Of a DNA stretch of 64,000 bases, positions 8,107 through 17,778 are shown in pieces (position 1 is the stretch's first letter; the number at the start of each line of letters is the position of its first letter). The notes beneath the pieces were generated by a model. That model was not told the DNA's origin. It made no database searches and saw nothing but the letters and a program-made list of their open reading frames with translations. This stretch comes from Pseudomonas sp. UMAB-08 (lineage in GTDB: Bacteria > Pseudomonadota > Gammaproteobacteria > Pseudomonadales > Pseudomonadaceae). The DNA lies in the NCBI RefSeq assembly GCF_900095225.1, contig NZ_LT607416.1:1-64000 (forward strand). The letters are read 5' to 3'. A program made the translations under genes and the position numbers.

Positions 8107-9018
8107 ATGAGTGAGCCTGTGCGTTTTGAAGATAAGGTCGTCATCGTTACGGGTGCCGGCGGTGGCTTGGGTCGTGCCCATGCGTTGCTGTTCGCCAAAC
8201 ATGGTGCCCGCGTAGTGGTCAACGATTTGGGGGGCTCGGCGCATGGTGAGGGCGCCAACGCGTCGGCGGCAGATCGTGTAGTCGCCGAGATTCGCGAGGC
8301 GGGCGGCACTGCGGTTGCCAACCATGACTCGGTCACTGACGGCGCCAAAATCGTACAAAACGCACTGGATGCATTCGGTCGTATCGATGTCGTGGTCAAC
8401 AACGCCGGCATCCTGCGTGACAAGACCTTCGCCAAAATGGAAGACCCCGATTGGGACCTGGTGTATCGCGTGCATGTCGAAGGCGCCTACAAGGTGACCC
8501 ATGCTGCCTGGCCGCACATGCGTGAGCAGAACTATGGGCGTGTGATTTTCACCTCATCGACCTCCGGCATCTACGGTAACTTCGGTCAGTCCAACTACGG
8601 CATGGCCAAGCTTGGCCTTTATGGCCTGACCCGCACCTTGGCCCTTGAAGGGCGCAAGAACAACATCCTGGTCAATGCCATCGCCCCAACCGGTGGTACA
8701 CGCATGACAGAAGGGTTGATTCCGGCCGGTGTGTTCGAATTGCTCAAGCCCGAACTGATCAGCCCGTTGGTGGTGTTTCTCGGCAGTGAACAGTGCCAGG
8801 AGAGTTCAGGCCTGTTCGAAGTCGGCGGCGGCTGGATAGGCAAGACCCGCTGGGAGCGCAGCGTCGGTGCCGGCTTCGACCCTCGTACCGGTTTTAGCCC
8901 GGAAGATGTCGCCGCTAGCTGGCAGAACATCTGTGACTTCGAAGGTGCAGCACACCCAAAAGACACCATCGAAGCCCTGCAAGAGATGATGAAAAACCTG
9001 CAAAAGTATAGCGCTTGA
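8107..9018 (+). CDS. SDR family oxidoreductase, MFE-2 (3-hydroxyacyl-CoA dehydrogenase) type
   Basis: A 303-residue short-chain dehydrogenase. The cofactor motif TGAGGGLG (about 14-21), followed by AHALLFAKHGARVVVNDLGGS, and the catalytic YGMAKLGLYGL are typical of the dehydrogenase half of peroxisomal multifunctional enzyme 2. It probably oxidises a 3-hydroxyacyl-CoA in a beta-oxidation-like pathway. The ATG at 8107 is used because homologues start MSEPVRFEDKVVIVTG. A strong terminator follows at 9038. No hydratase partner is adjacent. Confidence 0.85.
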   Translation: MSEPVRFEDKVVIVTGAGGGLGRAHALLFAKHGARVVVNDLGGSAHGEGANASAADRVVAEIREAGGTAVANHDSVTDGAKIVQNALDAFGRIDVVVNNAGILRDKTFAKMEDPDWDLVYRVHVEGAYKVTHAAWPHMREQNYGRVIFTSSTSGIYGNFGQSNYGMAKLGLYGLTRTLALEGRKNNILVNAIAPTGGTRMTEGLIPAGVFELLKPELISPLVVFLGSEQCQESSGLFEVGGGWIGKTRWERSVGAGFDPRTGFSPEDVAASWQNICDFEGAAHPKDTIEALQEMMKNLQKYSA

Positions 9019-9037
9019 TAATAGTGGCTTCATATTG

Positions 9038-9079
9038 AACTCGGTCGATCAGGGCATACCTGATCGGCCGAGTTTTTTT
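9038..9079 (+). terminator. Intrinsic terminator after the SDR gene
   Basis: A 16-bp stem with one G-T pair (AACTCGGTCGATCAGG and its inverse), a 6-nt loop and a run of seven T. Confidence 0.9.
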
Positions 9080-9215
9080 GTAGGCTTATTCTTGCTTTGT
9101 ATGTAGGAATGATCTCTAAATCTATTTTTGATGCTGTTTTAGGTCGGACGCATATCAAGATTTTCTAACGACTCCCGATACGACGTTAATAGCTATGTCG
9201 ATTTTGGAGGCCTGC

Positions 9216-9410
9216 ATGATTGAAAATTTTGGTCTGATCAAAGACCGAATAAGCGCCTATACCTATGTGCCTGACAGGCAGTTCAGAACGTCCTCCGGTC
9301 GTTCCATCGAGGAAGTGACTACGCTGAAAACTGCCATGACTGTTATCTTGGCCTTGCAGGAACGTGCACAGTTTTCTCGCACGCCATCGTTGATTGATAC
9401 CCGGGTCTGA
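9216..9410 (+). CDS. Small orphan protein, 64 residues
   Basis: A 64-residue reading frame (MIENFGLIKDRISAYTYVP...) preceded by an excellent ribosome site, GGAGG 6 bases before the ATG. This supports translation and chooses the start at 9216 over the in-frame ATG at 9195. No family was recognised. The region is more AT-rich than its neighbours, and the gene is followed by a 10-bp-stem hairpin at 9439. It lies in a small orphan segment together with the 192-residue gene at 9737. Confidence 0.55.
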   Translation: MIENFGLIKDRISAYTYVPDRQFRTSSGRSIEEVTTLKTAMTVILALQERAQFSRTPSLIDTRV

Positions 9411-9736
9411 ATAGCGTCGGCACGGAAGGCTAAACCAGGCCTGAGCCGTGACCCATAGTCATGCGGCTCAGGCAACCATATGAGTAAACTGTTCAAGTAG
9501 CACTCGAATTCCGACTGGGCGATTTAAGGTTGATCACACTTGCTTGTCAGTCTGTATCTGAAGTAAGTGTAGGGCTTTTCCGTTCCGATGAAGTTTCTCT
9601 GTTTTGTGTACGACATTTCTTGTTGTTAAGTAGGTGGTGGATGGAATTCAATCACGCCTTGTTTGAACTATAAAGTTGTCGAGCCGTTTCCCGATATGCC
9701 CAATGATCTGTCTATTTATTGAGTCGGGAGAAAGCC
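9411..9736. other. Intergenic segment with two strong inverted repeats
   Basis: This 326-bp gap holds a perfect 10-bp stem at 9439-9473 (GCCTGAGCCG with its inverse, loop extendable by TGAC/GTCA), without a T run. It also holds a 9-of-10 inverted repeat at 9536-9570 (ACACTTGCTT with AAGTAAGTGT). The first may end or protect the small gene transcript. The second lies about 170 bp upstream of the next gene and could be an operator. Confidence 0.5.
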
Positions 9737-10315
9737 ATGTCAACATTTCGTATCTGGGGTGATCTGCCTGCCGTTCTTATTCGGCAGCCACCAGAAAGTA
9801 CAGTGCCCAAAGCGTCCGCCACTGCGCTGACCCATAGCATCCTGCTGGACATCGGCGAAAATCCAATCGCGCTTGATGCAGAATTTATGGACACACTGAA
9901 GTTGAAACCGTTGCTCAAGGGCTTCAACCCTGAAGAGATCACACCCAATGAGCTCAGTCAGTTAGGTGGGCAGCTTTATAAGTTTGGCCTTATCGATAAT
10001 CACACGGCCGAGCTCATGGATAAAGCCGGCACCGAGTTTGATAGAGACGGACTGCCAATGAACCCGGATGTGAAGATCAATGCGCTGGATTTTTTCGCGG
10101 GCAGGATATCGGCCATGAAGGACAACTCATTGCGCGGTGATCCCTATGCAACGATGTTGCTCCCCGATTATATCCGGGCGGTTCATGTCATGCAGAACCT
10201 GCACACCTACGCGACCACGGGCGATAGCTACGCCAGCCAGCGCGCGAAAGAACGGGAGCAAAGTGTGGGTGGACAATCGGCGGGGGGATGGCGCAGGCCT
10301 GTGATTGCTGAATGA
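9737..10315 (+). CDS. Hypothetical protein, 192 residues
   Basis: A 192-residue soluble protein starting MSTFRIWGDLPAVLIRQPP, with a GGGAG ribosome site before the ATG at 9737. No signal peptide or membrane segment is seen. The central part (NPEEITPNELSQLGGQLYKFGLIDNHTAELMDKAGTEFDRDGLP in pieces) is helix-rich and acidic, and the C-terminus is basic and glycine-rich. I do not recognise a family. It stands alone between an inverted repeat and a terminator that points the other way. Confidence 0.65.
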   Translation: MSTFRIWGDLPAVLIRQPPESTVPKASATALTHSILLDIGENPIALDAEFMDTLKLKPLLKGFNPEEITPNELSQLGGQLYKFGLIDNHTAELMDKAGTEFDRDGLPMNPDVKINALDFFAGRISAMKDNSLRGDPYATMLLPDYIRAVHVMQNLHTYATTGDSYASQRAKEREQSVGGQSAGGWRRPVIAE

Positions 10316-10320
10316 CAGGC

Positions 10321-10349
10321 AAAAAAAAGCCGCTGTTTAAACAGCGGCT
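10321..10349 (-). terminator. Perfect palindromic terminator, T run on the minus strand
   Basis: AGCCGCTGTTT at 10328-10338 followed immediately by its inverse to 10349, with eight A on the left. The U run is therefore formed by a minus-strand transcript. The plus side reads AAACAAG, which is a poor terminator for the gene at 9737. Confidence 0.75.
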
Positions 10350-10421
10350 AAACAAGACGTTAGATCCAGGAGCTTTCAAACCAACATCGATAAACCTGGG
10401 GGCGAATCAGTCCGTAGAAGC

Positions 10422-10685
10422 TCATGTTTGAGCCACTGCCGGTACACAGTAAGTAATCAAGTCACTTGAATGAAACACCGGCGTTTTAATGATTCTGGCC
10501 GGTTGCTGTGAAAGCCCGGCAAGAATAAAGAATTCAGGCCCAATGAAACATAGCGGTTTGCGACATTGACTGTTACATACCCGGCAATAGTCGGGTGGTT
10601 CCGGTTGCCGTCCGCAAAACCTCGCCAGGATATTCAGCGCCCGGAAGCTCAATCCATGTCCCTCATCATGGATCATCCATGCCAT
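10422..10685 (-). CDS. Possible Cys-rich small protein (doubtful)
   Basis: An 87-residue frame with a C-x2-C-x3-C-x4-C pattern (CRVCNSQCRKPLC). The ribosome site is weak. Its only external support is the terminator at 10321-10349, whose U run is formed on this strand. It may equally be non-coding. Confidence 0.2.
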   Translation of the reverse strand: MAWMIHDEGHGLSFRALNILARFCGRQPEPPDYCRVCNSQCRKPLCFIGPEFFILAGLSQQPARIIKTPVFHSSDLITYCVPAVAQT

Positions 10686-10823
10686 CGATGATGGCGCGCA
10701 AAGCCGTGCCAGACGGGGGATTCACTCTTTAGAGGTACAACGAGAATACCTCCTTGGTGCGCTTATCCCTCCTGATGGCTGTGGGTAGGGTGATTTCTTC
10801 TGCAACCACCAGGGGGAAGACGC

Positions 10824-12617
10824 ATGACAACAACAATAATGCGCGCCATCTTCAAGCCACAGACGCTGGCCATCGCCGTGGCGCTGGGCTGCACGGCTCA
10901 GGCGCATGCCGTTTCATTCAATATTGGAGAAGTCGAAGGGCAATTCGATTCCTCGCTGTCGTTCGGCGCGAGTTGGGGCTTGCGTAACGCGGACCCGAGT
11001 CTGGTCGGTACGGTGAATGGCGGCAAAGGGCAATCGTCTACCGGTGATGACAACCGGTTGAACTTCAGGAAGGGCGACGTCTTCTCGGAGATCTTCAAAG
11101 GTGTCCATGACCTGCAACTCAAATACGGCGATTCGGGTGTGTTTCTGCGGGGCAAGTACTGGTATGACTTCGAACTCAAGGACGGGCATCAGGACTTCAA
11201 GGACGTCAGCGATAACGGGCGCAAAGAGGCGGCCAAGTCAGCAGGTTATCAACTGCTGGATGCCTTCGTTTATCACAGCTACGCGATTGCCGACATGCCA
11301 GGCACCGTGCGTGCGGGCAAGCAGGTGGTCAGTTGGGGGGAAAGCACCTTCATCGGTAACTCGATCAACAGCATCAACCCTATTGACGTGTCAGCATTCC
11401 GCCGCCCGGGCGCCGAGATCAAGGAGGGGCTGATCCCGGTCAACATGCTTTTTGCTTCCCAAGGGTTGACCGACAAGCTCAGCGTCGAGGCGTTCTACCA
11501 GTTGGAATGGGATGAGACGGTCGTCGACAATTGCGGCACTTTCTTCGGTAGCGACGTGGTCGCCGAAGGTTGCAACAATAATTACACCGTGGGCAGTCCG
11601 GCGATCAAACCTTTACAGCCGATTGCCGCGGCCTTCGGTCAAGGCTTCGACGTCACACCTGAGGGCGTGGTCGTCCGACGCGCCGGTAACCGTTATGCAC
11701 GTGACTCCGGGCAATGGGGTACGGCTTTGCGCTGGTTGGGTGACGACACGGAGTACGGCCTGTACTTCATGAATTACCACAGTCGCTCACCTGTCTTGAG
11801 CACCAAGACTGCCGGTCTGGCGACGTTGGGTGCGATCCCCAGCATCGTCGGCGCGGCCAACGCCGTGGCACCTGGCACTGGATCAGGCCTGGCGCAGAGC
11901 ACCATGCTTGGTAATGGCCAGTACTACCTTGAGTACCCGGAAGACATTCAGTTGTACGGTGCCAGTTTTGCCACCACCTTGCCCACCGGCACGGCCTGGA
12001 ATGGGGAAATCAGCTACCGGCCCAATGCCCCGGTCCAGCTTAATACGACTGATCTGACCCTGGCGCTGCTCAACCCGATTGCTCGCGGGACCGCATCACC
12101 GATTGCATCGAGTCCTGGTGCGGATAACAAAGGTTACAGACGCAAAGAGATCACCCAGATCCAGTCCACGTTGACCCACTTCTTCGATCAGGTGCTCGGT
12201 GCTCAGCGACTGACCGTGGTTGGCGAGGCGGCAATCGTCCATGTGGGAGGGCTGGAACCCACCAGTGAGCTGCGTTATGGCCGTGACTCGGTCTACGGTG
12301 CCTATGGCTTTGGTGGCGATACCAGCGGTTTTGTCACATCGACGTCATGGGGTTATCGCGCTCGGGCGATTCTCGATTACGCCAACGTTTTTGCCGGGAT
12401 CAACCTCAAGCCCAACCTGTCGTGGTCCCATGACGTGCACGGTTATGGCCCCAACGGCCTGTTTAACCAAGGCGCAAAAGCGGTCAGCTTCGGGGTCGAT
12501 GCCGACTACCGCAACACCTACACCGCCAACCTGAGTTACACCGATTTCTTCGGTGGTGATTACAACACCCTGACGGATCGTGACTTCGTGGCGTTGAGCT
12601 TCGGCGTGAACTTCTGA
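10824..12617 (+). CDS. DUF1302 family outer-membrane protein
   Basis: A 597-residue exported protein with a signal peptide (about 1-29, ending AQAHA) and a body of alternating hydrophobic/polar beta strands ending in the aromatic SFGVNF, typical of an outer-membrane barrel. It is a DUF1302 member. This family is nearly always paired with DUF1329, as it is here 16 bp downstream. The P. putida equivalent with the same LuxR neighbour is PP_0765. Links to uptake or processing of esters and hydrophobic substrates have been proposed, but no reaction is established. The start at 10824 has a strong AGGGGGAAGA ribosome site. Confidence 0.88.
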   Translation: MTTTIMRAIFKPQTLAIAVALGCTAQAHAVSFNIGEVEGQFDSSLSFGASWGLRNADPSLVGTVNGGKGQSSTGDDNRLNFRKGDVFSEIFKGVHDLQLKYGDSGVFLRGKYWYDFELKDGHQDFKDVSDNGRKEAAKSAGYQLLDAFVYHSYAIADMPGTVRAGKQVVSWGESTFIGNSINSINPIDVSAFRRPGAEIKEGLIPVNMLFASQGLTDKLSVEAFYQLEWDETVVDNCGTFFGSDVVAEGCNNNYTVGSPAIKPLQPIAAAFGQGFDVTPEGVVVRRAGNRYARDSGQWGTALRWLGDDTEYGLYFMNYHSRSPVLSTKTAGLATLGAIPSIVGAANAVAPGTGSGLAQSTMLGNGQYYLEYPEDIQLYGASFATTLPTGTAWNGEISYRPNAPVQLNTTDLTLALLNPIARGTASPIASSPGADNKGYRRKEITQIQSTLTHFFDQVLGAQRLTVVGEAAIVHVGGLEPTSELRYGRDSVYGAYGFGGDTSGFVTSTSWGYRARAILDYANVFAGINLKPNLSWSHDVHGYGPNGLFNQGAKAVSFGVDADYRNTYTANLSYTDFFGGDYNTLTDRDFVALSFGVNF

Positions 12618-12633
12618 TCGGCTTGATAAGGAC

Positions 12634-14007
12634 ATGACTATGCGCAAGATGATCCTGCAATGTGGCGTCCTGGCTTTAGGCCTGCTGGCGACCAACGTAA
12701 TGGCTGCGGTGTCGGCGGACGAAGCCGCGAAACTGGGCAAAAGCCTGACACCGTTAGGGGCGGAAATGGCCGGGAATGCCGACGGTTCGATCCCTGCTTA
12801 CACCGGCGGTCTCCCGGTGAATGCGGGGGCGGTGGACAGCAAGGGCTTCCTGGCGGATCCGTTCGCCAACGAGAAGCCGCTGTTTATCATCACCGCCAGC
12901 AACATGGCGCAGTACAAAGACAAACTGTCCGATGGGCAGCAGGCGATGTTCCAGCGCTATCCCACGACCTACCGGATCCCGGTTTATCCGACTCATCGCA
13001 CCGTCGCCATGCCGCAAAAGGTGTACGACGCGGCGAAGAAAAGCGCGACCACGGTCACCACCATCAATGACGGCAACGGCCTGGCCAATTTTGCCGAAAG
13101 CCGCTACTACGCGTTCCCGATCCCGAAAACCGCGAATGAAGTGCTGTGGAACCACATCACCCGTTACCACGGCGGCAATCTGCACCGCACCATCACCCAG
13201 GTAACCCCTCAAGTTAACGGCTCGTTCGACTCGGTCACGTTCGAAGAGGACGCTGGTGCCCCCGAGGACATACCGGACCTGAAACCAGAAGAAAGCGCGA
13301 ATATCCTGACCTTCTTCAAGCAGGAAGTGACGAAGCCCGCGCGCCTGGCCGGTAACGTGTTGCTGGTACACGAAACCCTCGATCAAGTGAAAGAGCCGCG
13401 TCTGGCCTGGATCTATAACGCGGGTCAGCGGCGTGTCCGGCGTGCGCCGCAAGTGGCCTATGACGGTCCGGGTACTGCGGCGGACGGCCTGCGCACGTCG
13501 GACAACTTCGACATGTTCTCGGGTGCCCCGGATCGCTACGACTGGAAGTTGATCGGCAAAAAAGAAATGTACATCCCGTACAACAGCTACAAACTTGACT
13601 CGCCGAGCCTCAAGTACAGCGACGTGATCAAGGCTGGGCACATCAATCAGGACCTGGCCCGTTATGAGCTGCACCGGGTGTGGGAATTGGTCGGCACGCT
13701 CAAAGCCGGTGAGCGGCATATTTACGCCAAGCGCCACATGTACATCGACGAGGATACCTGGCAAATCGCGCTGGTCGACCATTACGACGGTCGCGGCCAG
13801 CTCTGGCGGGTGGCCGAAGGTCATGCGCAGTTCTACTACGACCACCAGGTGCCGGCTTATACCCTTGAGGCCCTGTACGATTTGAACGCCGGCCGCTACA
13901 TCGCACTGGGCATGAAGAATGAGGAGAAGCGCAGCTTCCAGTTCGGCCTGAAGCTCCACGTGTCTGACTTCACCCCCAACGCCCTGCGTAACGCCGGCAT
14001 CCGCTAA
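12634..14007 (+). CDS. DUF1329 family periplasmic protein
   Basis: A 457-residue protein with a cleavable signal peptide (about 1-24, ending NVMAA) and the DUF1329 body. The fold belongs to the LolA/LolB-like lipid-binding group, so a role in carrying a hydrophobic molecule between membranes is plausible (inference). AAGGA precedes the ATG. It is cotranscribed with the DUF1302 barrel and ends at a clear terminator. The two probably form one envelope system, under the LuxR-type regulator next door. Confidence 0.88.
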   Translation: MTMRKMILQCGVLALGLLATNVMAAVSADEAAKLGKSLTPLGAEMAGNADGSIPAYTGGLPVNAGAVDSKGFLADPFANEKPLFIITASNMAQYKDKLSDGQQAMFQRYPTTYRIPVYPTHRTVAMPQKVYDAAKKSATTVTTINDGNGLANFAESRYYAFPIPKTANEVLWNHITRYHGGNLHRTITQVTPQVNGSFDSVTFEEDAGAPEDIPDLKPEESANILTFFKQEVTKPARLAGNVLLVHETLDQVKEPRLAWIYNAGQRRVRRAPQVAYDGPGTAADGLRTSDNFDMFSGAPDRYDWKLIGKKEMYIPYNSYKLDSPSLKYSDVIKAGHINQDLARYELHRVWELVGTLKAGERHIYAKRHMYIDEDTWQIALVDHYDGRGQLWRVAEGHAQFYYDHQVPAYTLEALYDLNAGRYIALGMKNEEKRSFQFGLKLHVSDFTPNALRNAGIR

Positions 14008-14037
14008 CCGGTTGCAACCCACGTCTCAATCCGCTTG

Positions 14038-14073
14038 AAAAGCCATTCACGGTTGCTGTGAGTGGCTTTTTTT
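14038..14073 (+). terminator. Intrinsic terminator after the DUF1329 gene
   Basis: A 12-bp stem with one G-T pair (AAAGCCATTCAC and its inverse), a 7-nt loop and seven T. Confidence 0.88.
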
Positions 14074-14167
14074 ATGGGGAATGATAAGCGCGCCAAATAC
14101 TCCTACAGCAAGGCGTGACGAACGGCTTAGTGTGAGCGCGCAGGCAAGAATAACAAGGGACCATCCC

Positions 14168-16726
14168 ATGACTGCCTTTACCGTTCATGCGGGACGTGCT
14201 GACCACTGGCCGCGATTGTCTCCTCAACACCTGACACGCAGCCGATTGACCGCGCCTTTGCTGGCCTCGAGTGCACGGGTCAAGCTGCTGTGCGCGCCAG
14301 CGGGCAGTGGTAAAAGTGCATTGCTCGGCGAGTGTCTCCGCCAGGCGCCTCAGGGCTGCCTTGTCGGCTGGCTGCCGCTGGCTGGAGAAGCGCAAACGCC
14401 GGCCGACTTCTGTGCGTTGCTGGCCTCTGTGTTAGGCCTCGACCAGGCTGACGAGACCGGCGTGCTGAGTCAGTTGGCCCAACGGCAAACACCGTGCTGG
14501 ATCGTGCTCGACGACTATTGTCGTGTCCCCGCAGCCGCACTGGATCATTGCCTTGATCGCTTGCTGGCTGTCAGCAGTCCAGCGGTGACCTGGTGGATTA
14601 GCGGGCGCAGACGGCCGCAGTGTAATTGGCCCCGTCTGCTGCTCAGCGGCGAATTACTCGAGCGCTACGGCCCGGCGCTGGCGTTCAATCTGACAGAAAT
14701 CGAACAGCTGCTGGCTCATGAGCCTGCCGTCTGGCCGTCCGGAGCCGCCGCTGCGATCTTTGCCCAAAGTGCCGGTTGGTGCGTTGGCGTACGCGTTGCG
14801 TTTCTCAGCCCGGGCGACTGGTGCGTTTCTGAAGACTTCAGTGCTCTGCACCTTAACCGGCAACACCGTTCGACAACCTTGATCGATTACCTTGAGCACG
14901 AACTGTTCGCCGGGCTCGCCCCCGAATTGGCCGAGGCCTGGCGCGTGCTGGCGCATTTGCCGCGCTTCAATCCAGGTCTGTGCGAGCACCTGTTCGGGGC
15001 TGGCGAGGGTGGGCAATGGCTCAAAGCATTGCAGGACATGGGCAGCTTTATCGAGCCTTGCGAACACGACACCGATTGGTTGCGGATATTTCCGCCGCTG
15101 GCCCAATGCCTGCACGACGAAGCGTGGCCCGCGAGGCGCTCCTGGCATCGTCGTGCCTGCCAATGGTTCAGCGTAGAAAGGGATTGGCAATCGGCGATCG
15201 AACACGCCTTGCAGGCAGAGCAGTACGAAATCGCTGTCAGCCTGCTGCAAAACTTTGACTTCTCCGACCTGTTGCAAGGGCAGAATGTGGCGTTGTTGCT
15301 GGACCTGCACGAACGCTTCGCCTACTTGATGCTGGGCACGCCGCACCTGATCAGCCTGACCAGTTCGGCGTTGGTGTACGCCGGCCGTTTTGACCAGGCC
15401 TGCGCGTGCCTGGAGCATCTGGCTCGTTTTTCGCCGCAACCCTCTGCGACTCAACAGCGTGAATTGATCGCCCTGTGGCAGGCACAGCAAGGTTGGCTTC
15501 AGCATCTGTGGGGCAAAGCGGAATTGGCTGTCGGGCATCTGCAGGACGCCTGTCGGGATCTTTCGCAAAGCATGTGGCAAGTTCGCGTGATGTGCCTGTC
15601 CGGGCTGACGCAACAGGCGCTGCTCAATGGCCAGTTCGATCAAGCGCTGGCACATAATCGCACCGCGCTGTGTCTGGCCCGGGGCGAGGGGTCGCTGCTG
15701 TTGGAAGCCTTGCTCGAACTCGATCATGCGCAACTGCTGGAACAGCGCGGGGCATTGCAGCGCAGTGAGAGCACGCTGGAGAAAATGCACGATTTGCTGT
15801 TAGTCCGGCACGCTCCCGCAGGCCCATTGCTGGGCCGGATTGCTTTGCGTCGGGGGCGTTTGGCCCTGCGCCAAGGTCAGGATCAGCAAGCGAAGCTGCA
15901 TTACCGGAGCGGTCTTGAGCAATGTTTGCGCAGCAAAGACAAACTGGCGTTGTTCGGTTTTTTGGGGTTGGCGACGCTGGACGCCAATCAGGGCGACTAT
16001 GCACGGGCATTCGTCTGGCTACGCGATGCTGAGCGCGTGATGCAACAAAACCATATCCCTGATTATTTTTGGCGAGGTGTGTTGCTGCAAGTCAGCAGTC
16101 ACTTTTGGCTGCAACAAGGTCGTGCGGGCCTGGTACAAGAGGCTCTGGCCAGGGTTCTGCGTCACCTCCAACGACATCCGGCAAAACATGCGCCGCCCGC
16201 CACGCTGGAATTGATCCCGAGTATCGAGTACCTGCTGGTGCTGGCCGAAGTCTATCTGCATCAGGCCGAACAGCCGTTGCAGCGGTTACACATCCTGCAG
16301 CAGAAGGCCCATCAAGACGGCATGCATAGCCTTGAGACCGAGCTTTATCTGGTTATGGCTGAGGTGGCGTTTTTGCAAGCCGATGTGCAAACCGCGCAAG
16401 CCTGTCTGGCTAAGGGCCTGACACTGATCGGTCGCTTCAATCTGCAGCAACCGTTACGCGAGCTGAGACTGCGTCAACCAACACTGTTGCGCGAGTTGGG
16501 GGTGGAAGACGACCTAATCGCCGCCGCCGATAATCCCCTCAGCCAGCGTGAACTCGAAGTGCTCAAGCTGATCGCCCATGGCAGCTCCAATCTGCAAATC
16601 GCCGAGCAGTTATTCATTTCTCTGCACACGGTGAAAACCCATGCCCGGCGGATCCATAGCAAGCTGGGGGTCGAGCGCCGCACACAGGCGGTGGCGAAGG
16701 CCAAGGCGTTGGGGTTGATGGCCTGA
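14168..16726 (+). CDS. MalT-like LuxR family transcriptional regulator (LAL/STAND)
   Basis: An 852-residue STAND-type activator. An N-terminal NTPase holds Walker A APAGSGKS at 43-50 and an ILDDY-type Walker B near residue 115 (WIVLDDY). A central array of helical TPR-like repeats spans about 380-770. The C-terminal LuxR helix-turn-helix ([25 protein letters not shown] in part) covers about 787-850. Such proteins need ATP and an inducer to multimerise and activate promoters. The ATG at 14168 has AAGGGA upstream. It corresponds by context to PP_0767 and most likely controls the DUF1302/DUF1329 genes. Confidence 0.9.
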   Translation: MTAFTVHAGRADHWPRLSPQHLTRSRLTAPLLASSARVKLLCAPAGSGKSALLGECLRQAPQGCLVGWLPLAGEAQTPADFCALLASVLGLDQADETGVLSQLAQRQTPCWIVLDDYCRVPAAALDHCLDRLLAVSSPAVTWWISGRRRPQCNWPRLLLSGELLERYGPALAFNLTEIEQLLAHEPAVWPSGAAAAIFAQSAGWCVGVRVAFLSPGDWCVSEDFSALHLNRQHRSTTLIDYLEHELFAGLAPELAEAWRVLAHLPRFNPGLCEHLFGAGEGGQWLKALQDMGSFIEPCEHDTDWLRIFPPLAQCLHDEAWPARRSWHRRACQWFSVERDWQSAIEHALQAEQYEIAVSLLQNFDFSDLLQGQNVALLLDLHERFAYLMLGTPHLISLTSSALVYAGRFDQACACLEHLARFSPQPSATQQRELIALWQAQQGWLQHLWGKAELAVGHLQDACRDLSQSMWQVRVMCLSGLTQQALLNGQFDQALAHNRTALCLARGEGSLLLEALLELDHAQLLEQRGALQRSESTLEKMHDLLLVRHAPAGPLLGRIALRRGRLALRQGQDQQAKLHYRSGLEQCLRSKDKLALFGFLGLATLDANQGDYARAFVWLRDAERVMQQNHIPDYFWRGVLLQVSSHFWLQQGRAGLVQEALARVLRHLQRHPAKHAPPATLELIPSIEYLLVLAEVYLHQAEQPLQRLHILQQKAHQDGMHSLETELYLVMAEVAFLQADVQTAQACLAKGLTLIGRFNLQQPLRELRLRQPTLLRELGVEDDLIAAADNPLSQRELEVLKLIAHGSSNLQIAEQLFISLHTVKTHARRIHSKLGVERRTQAVAKAKALGLMA

Positions 16727-16735
16727 GTTGGGCGT

Positions 16736-17539
16736 CTAGTGAAGCGCACTGGTGGGCGGCAAATGGCTCAACCGTTCAGTCAGACGCAAGCGTTGAATCG
16801 GATCGTCGCTGAGTAACAACGCATGTTCGAGGTCGAAGCGTTCAGCCTGCGGGCATTCGAGTGACTGGTACAGGCTGGCACGGGCGAGGTGATCGCTGGC
16901 GGTCGCCTCGCCCAGTTCCACCACTCGGTCAGCGTCCTTGAGCGACGCCAGGAAATCATCGTTTAGTTGATGCAGGTGCCGCAGGTTGCGAGACAAGCGT
17001 TGCACCATCGCCATGTCGGTGGCGCGAACCATGTGCCCGGACTGGAGTTGCATGTCCGGGCCAAATTGGCGGGTCAGCAGTTCGCGGCAATCTTTAGGGT
17101 AAAGCCTGCGTCCTCCGCAGGGATCGAGGAGGTGGTCGGCACCCGGCACCCGCAGCAGAAAATGCCCCGGAAAGTTGACACCCTCCAGCGGGATGTCCAG
17201 ACGCCTGGCCAGCTCCAGGGCAATGATCGCCAGTCCCAGAGGTTGTCCACGGCGGCGCTGCAAAATGTTGTGCAGCAACGCCGACTGGGGTTTTGGATGA
17301 CTCCAGTCGTCCTGTTGAAACCCCATCGTGCTCAATTGGCGCAGCAAGGGTTGCGCCAATTCGCCCGCCGGTAACATCGGCAGGGCAGCACTGACCTGGC
17401 GCTTCAGATCCTCGATATTTTGAAGCGCTTGTTGCGGTAAAAACTCCGGATCATGTTCGGCCGACACCCACAAAGCCGCTTCAAAGGCTGAAGGTGGCGT
17501 TCGTTGCAGGCAGGCGATGCAAGCTTGACGTGGGGTCAT
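16736..17539 (-). CDS. SirB1 family protein (transglutaminase-like with TPR)
   Basis: A 267-residue protein with the SirB1 N-terminal transglutaminase-like domain. The segment NILQRRRGQPLGLAIIALELARRLDIPLEGVNFPGHFLLR is diagnostic, in pieces, and a short helical repeat region follows at the C-terminus. The Cys of the catalytic triad in true transglutaminases is not evident (Leu-Gly in its place), so it is probably not an active peptidase. Convergent with the LuxR gene, with 9 bp between stops. Function is unknown. Confidence 0.82.
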   Translation of the reverse strand: MTPRQACIACLQRTPPSAFEAALWVSAEHDPEFLPQQALQNIEDLKRQVSAALPMLPAGELAQPLLRQLSTMGFQQDDWSHPKPQSALLHNILQRRRGQPLGLAIIALELARRLDIPLEGVNFPGHFLLRVPGADHLLDPCGGRRLYPKDCRELLTRQFGPDMQLQSGHMVRATDMAMVQRLSRNLRHLHQLNDDFLASLKDADRVVELGEATASDHLARASLYQSLECPQAERFDLEHALLLSDDPIQRLRLTERLSHLPPTSALH

Positions 17540-17778
17540 CGACCTCTCCGGTGGATCAGGCGCACGGGGCCATACGGCGAACTATTCATCTGCCCTCACA
17601 TGCCCTGTTTTAGCCCCAGCGGTCGATTTCGTCCAGTACCGTCGCTGCCGCTGAGCCAGGGGCATGAGCGTTATGCCTTGAAGCCGGTCCGCATGGGTTT
17701 ACTTATGCTTGAGCGATCAGTCGTTTTTTTTGCCAGCACCTATACTCGCAGTAGAAAAAAGAACCGGGAGCAATACCG

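Larger units (their letters stand above)
10316..10823. other. 508-bp intergenic region upstream of the DUF1302 gene
   Basis: Contains the minus-oriented terminator at 10321, a possible minus-strand ORF at 10422-10685, a small hairpin ACCCG/CGGGT near 10577-10594, and an inverted repeat GAGGTA-N9-TACCTC at 10732-10752. The last sits 70 bp upstream of the DUF1302 start, a possible operator for the LuxR-type regulator encoded downstream. Confidence 0.45.
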
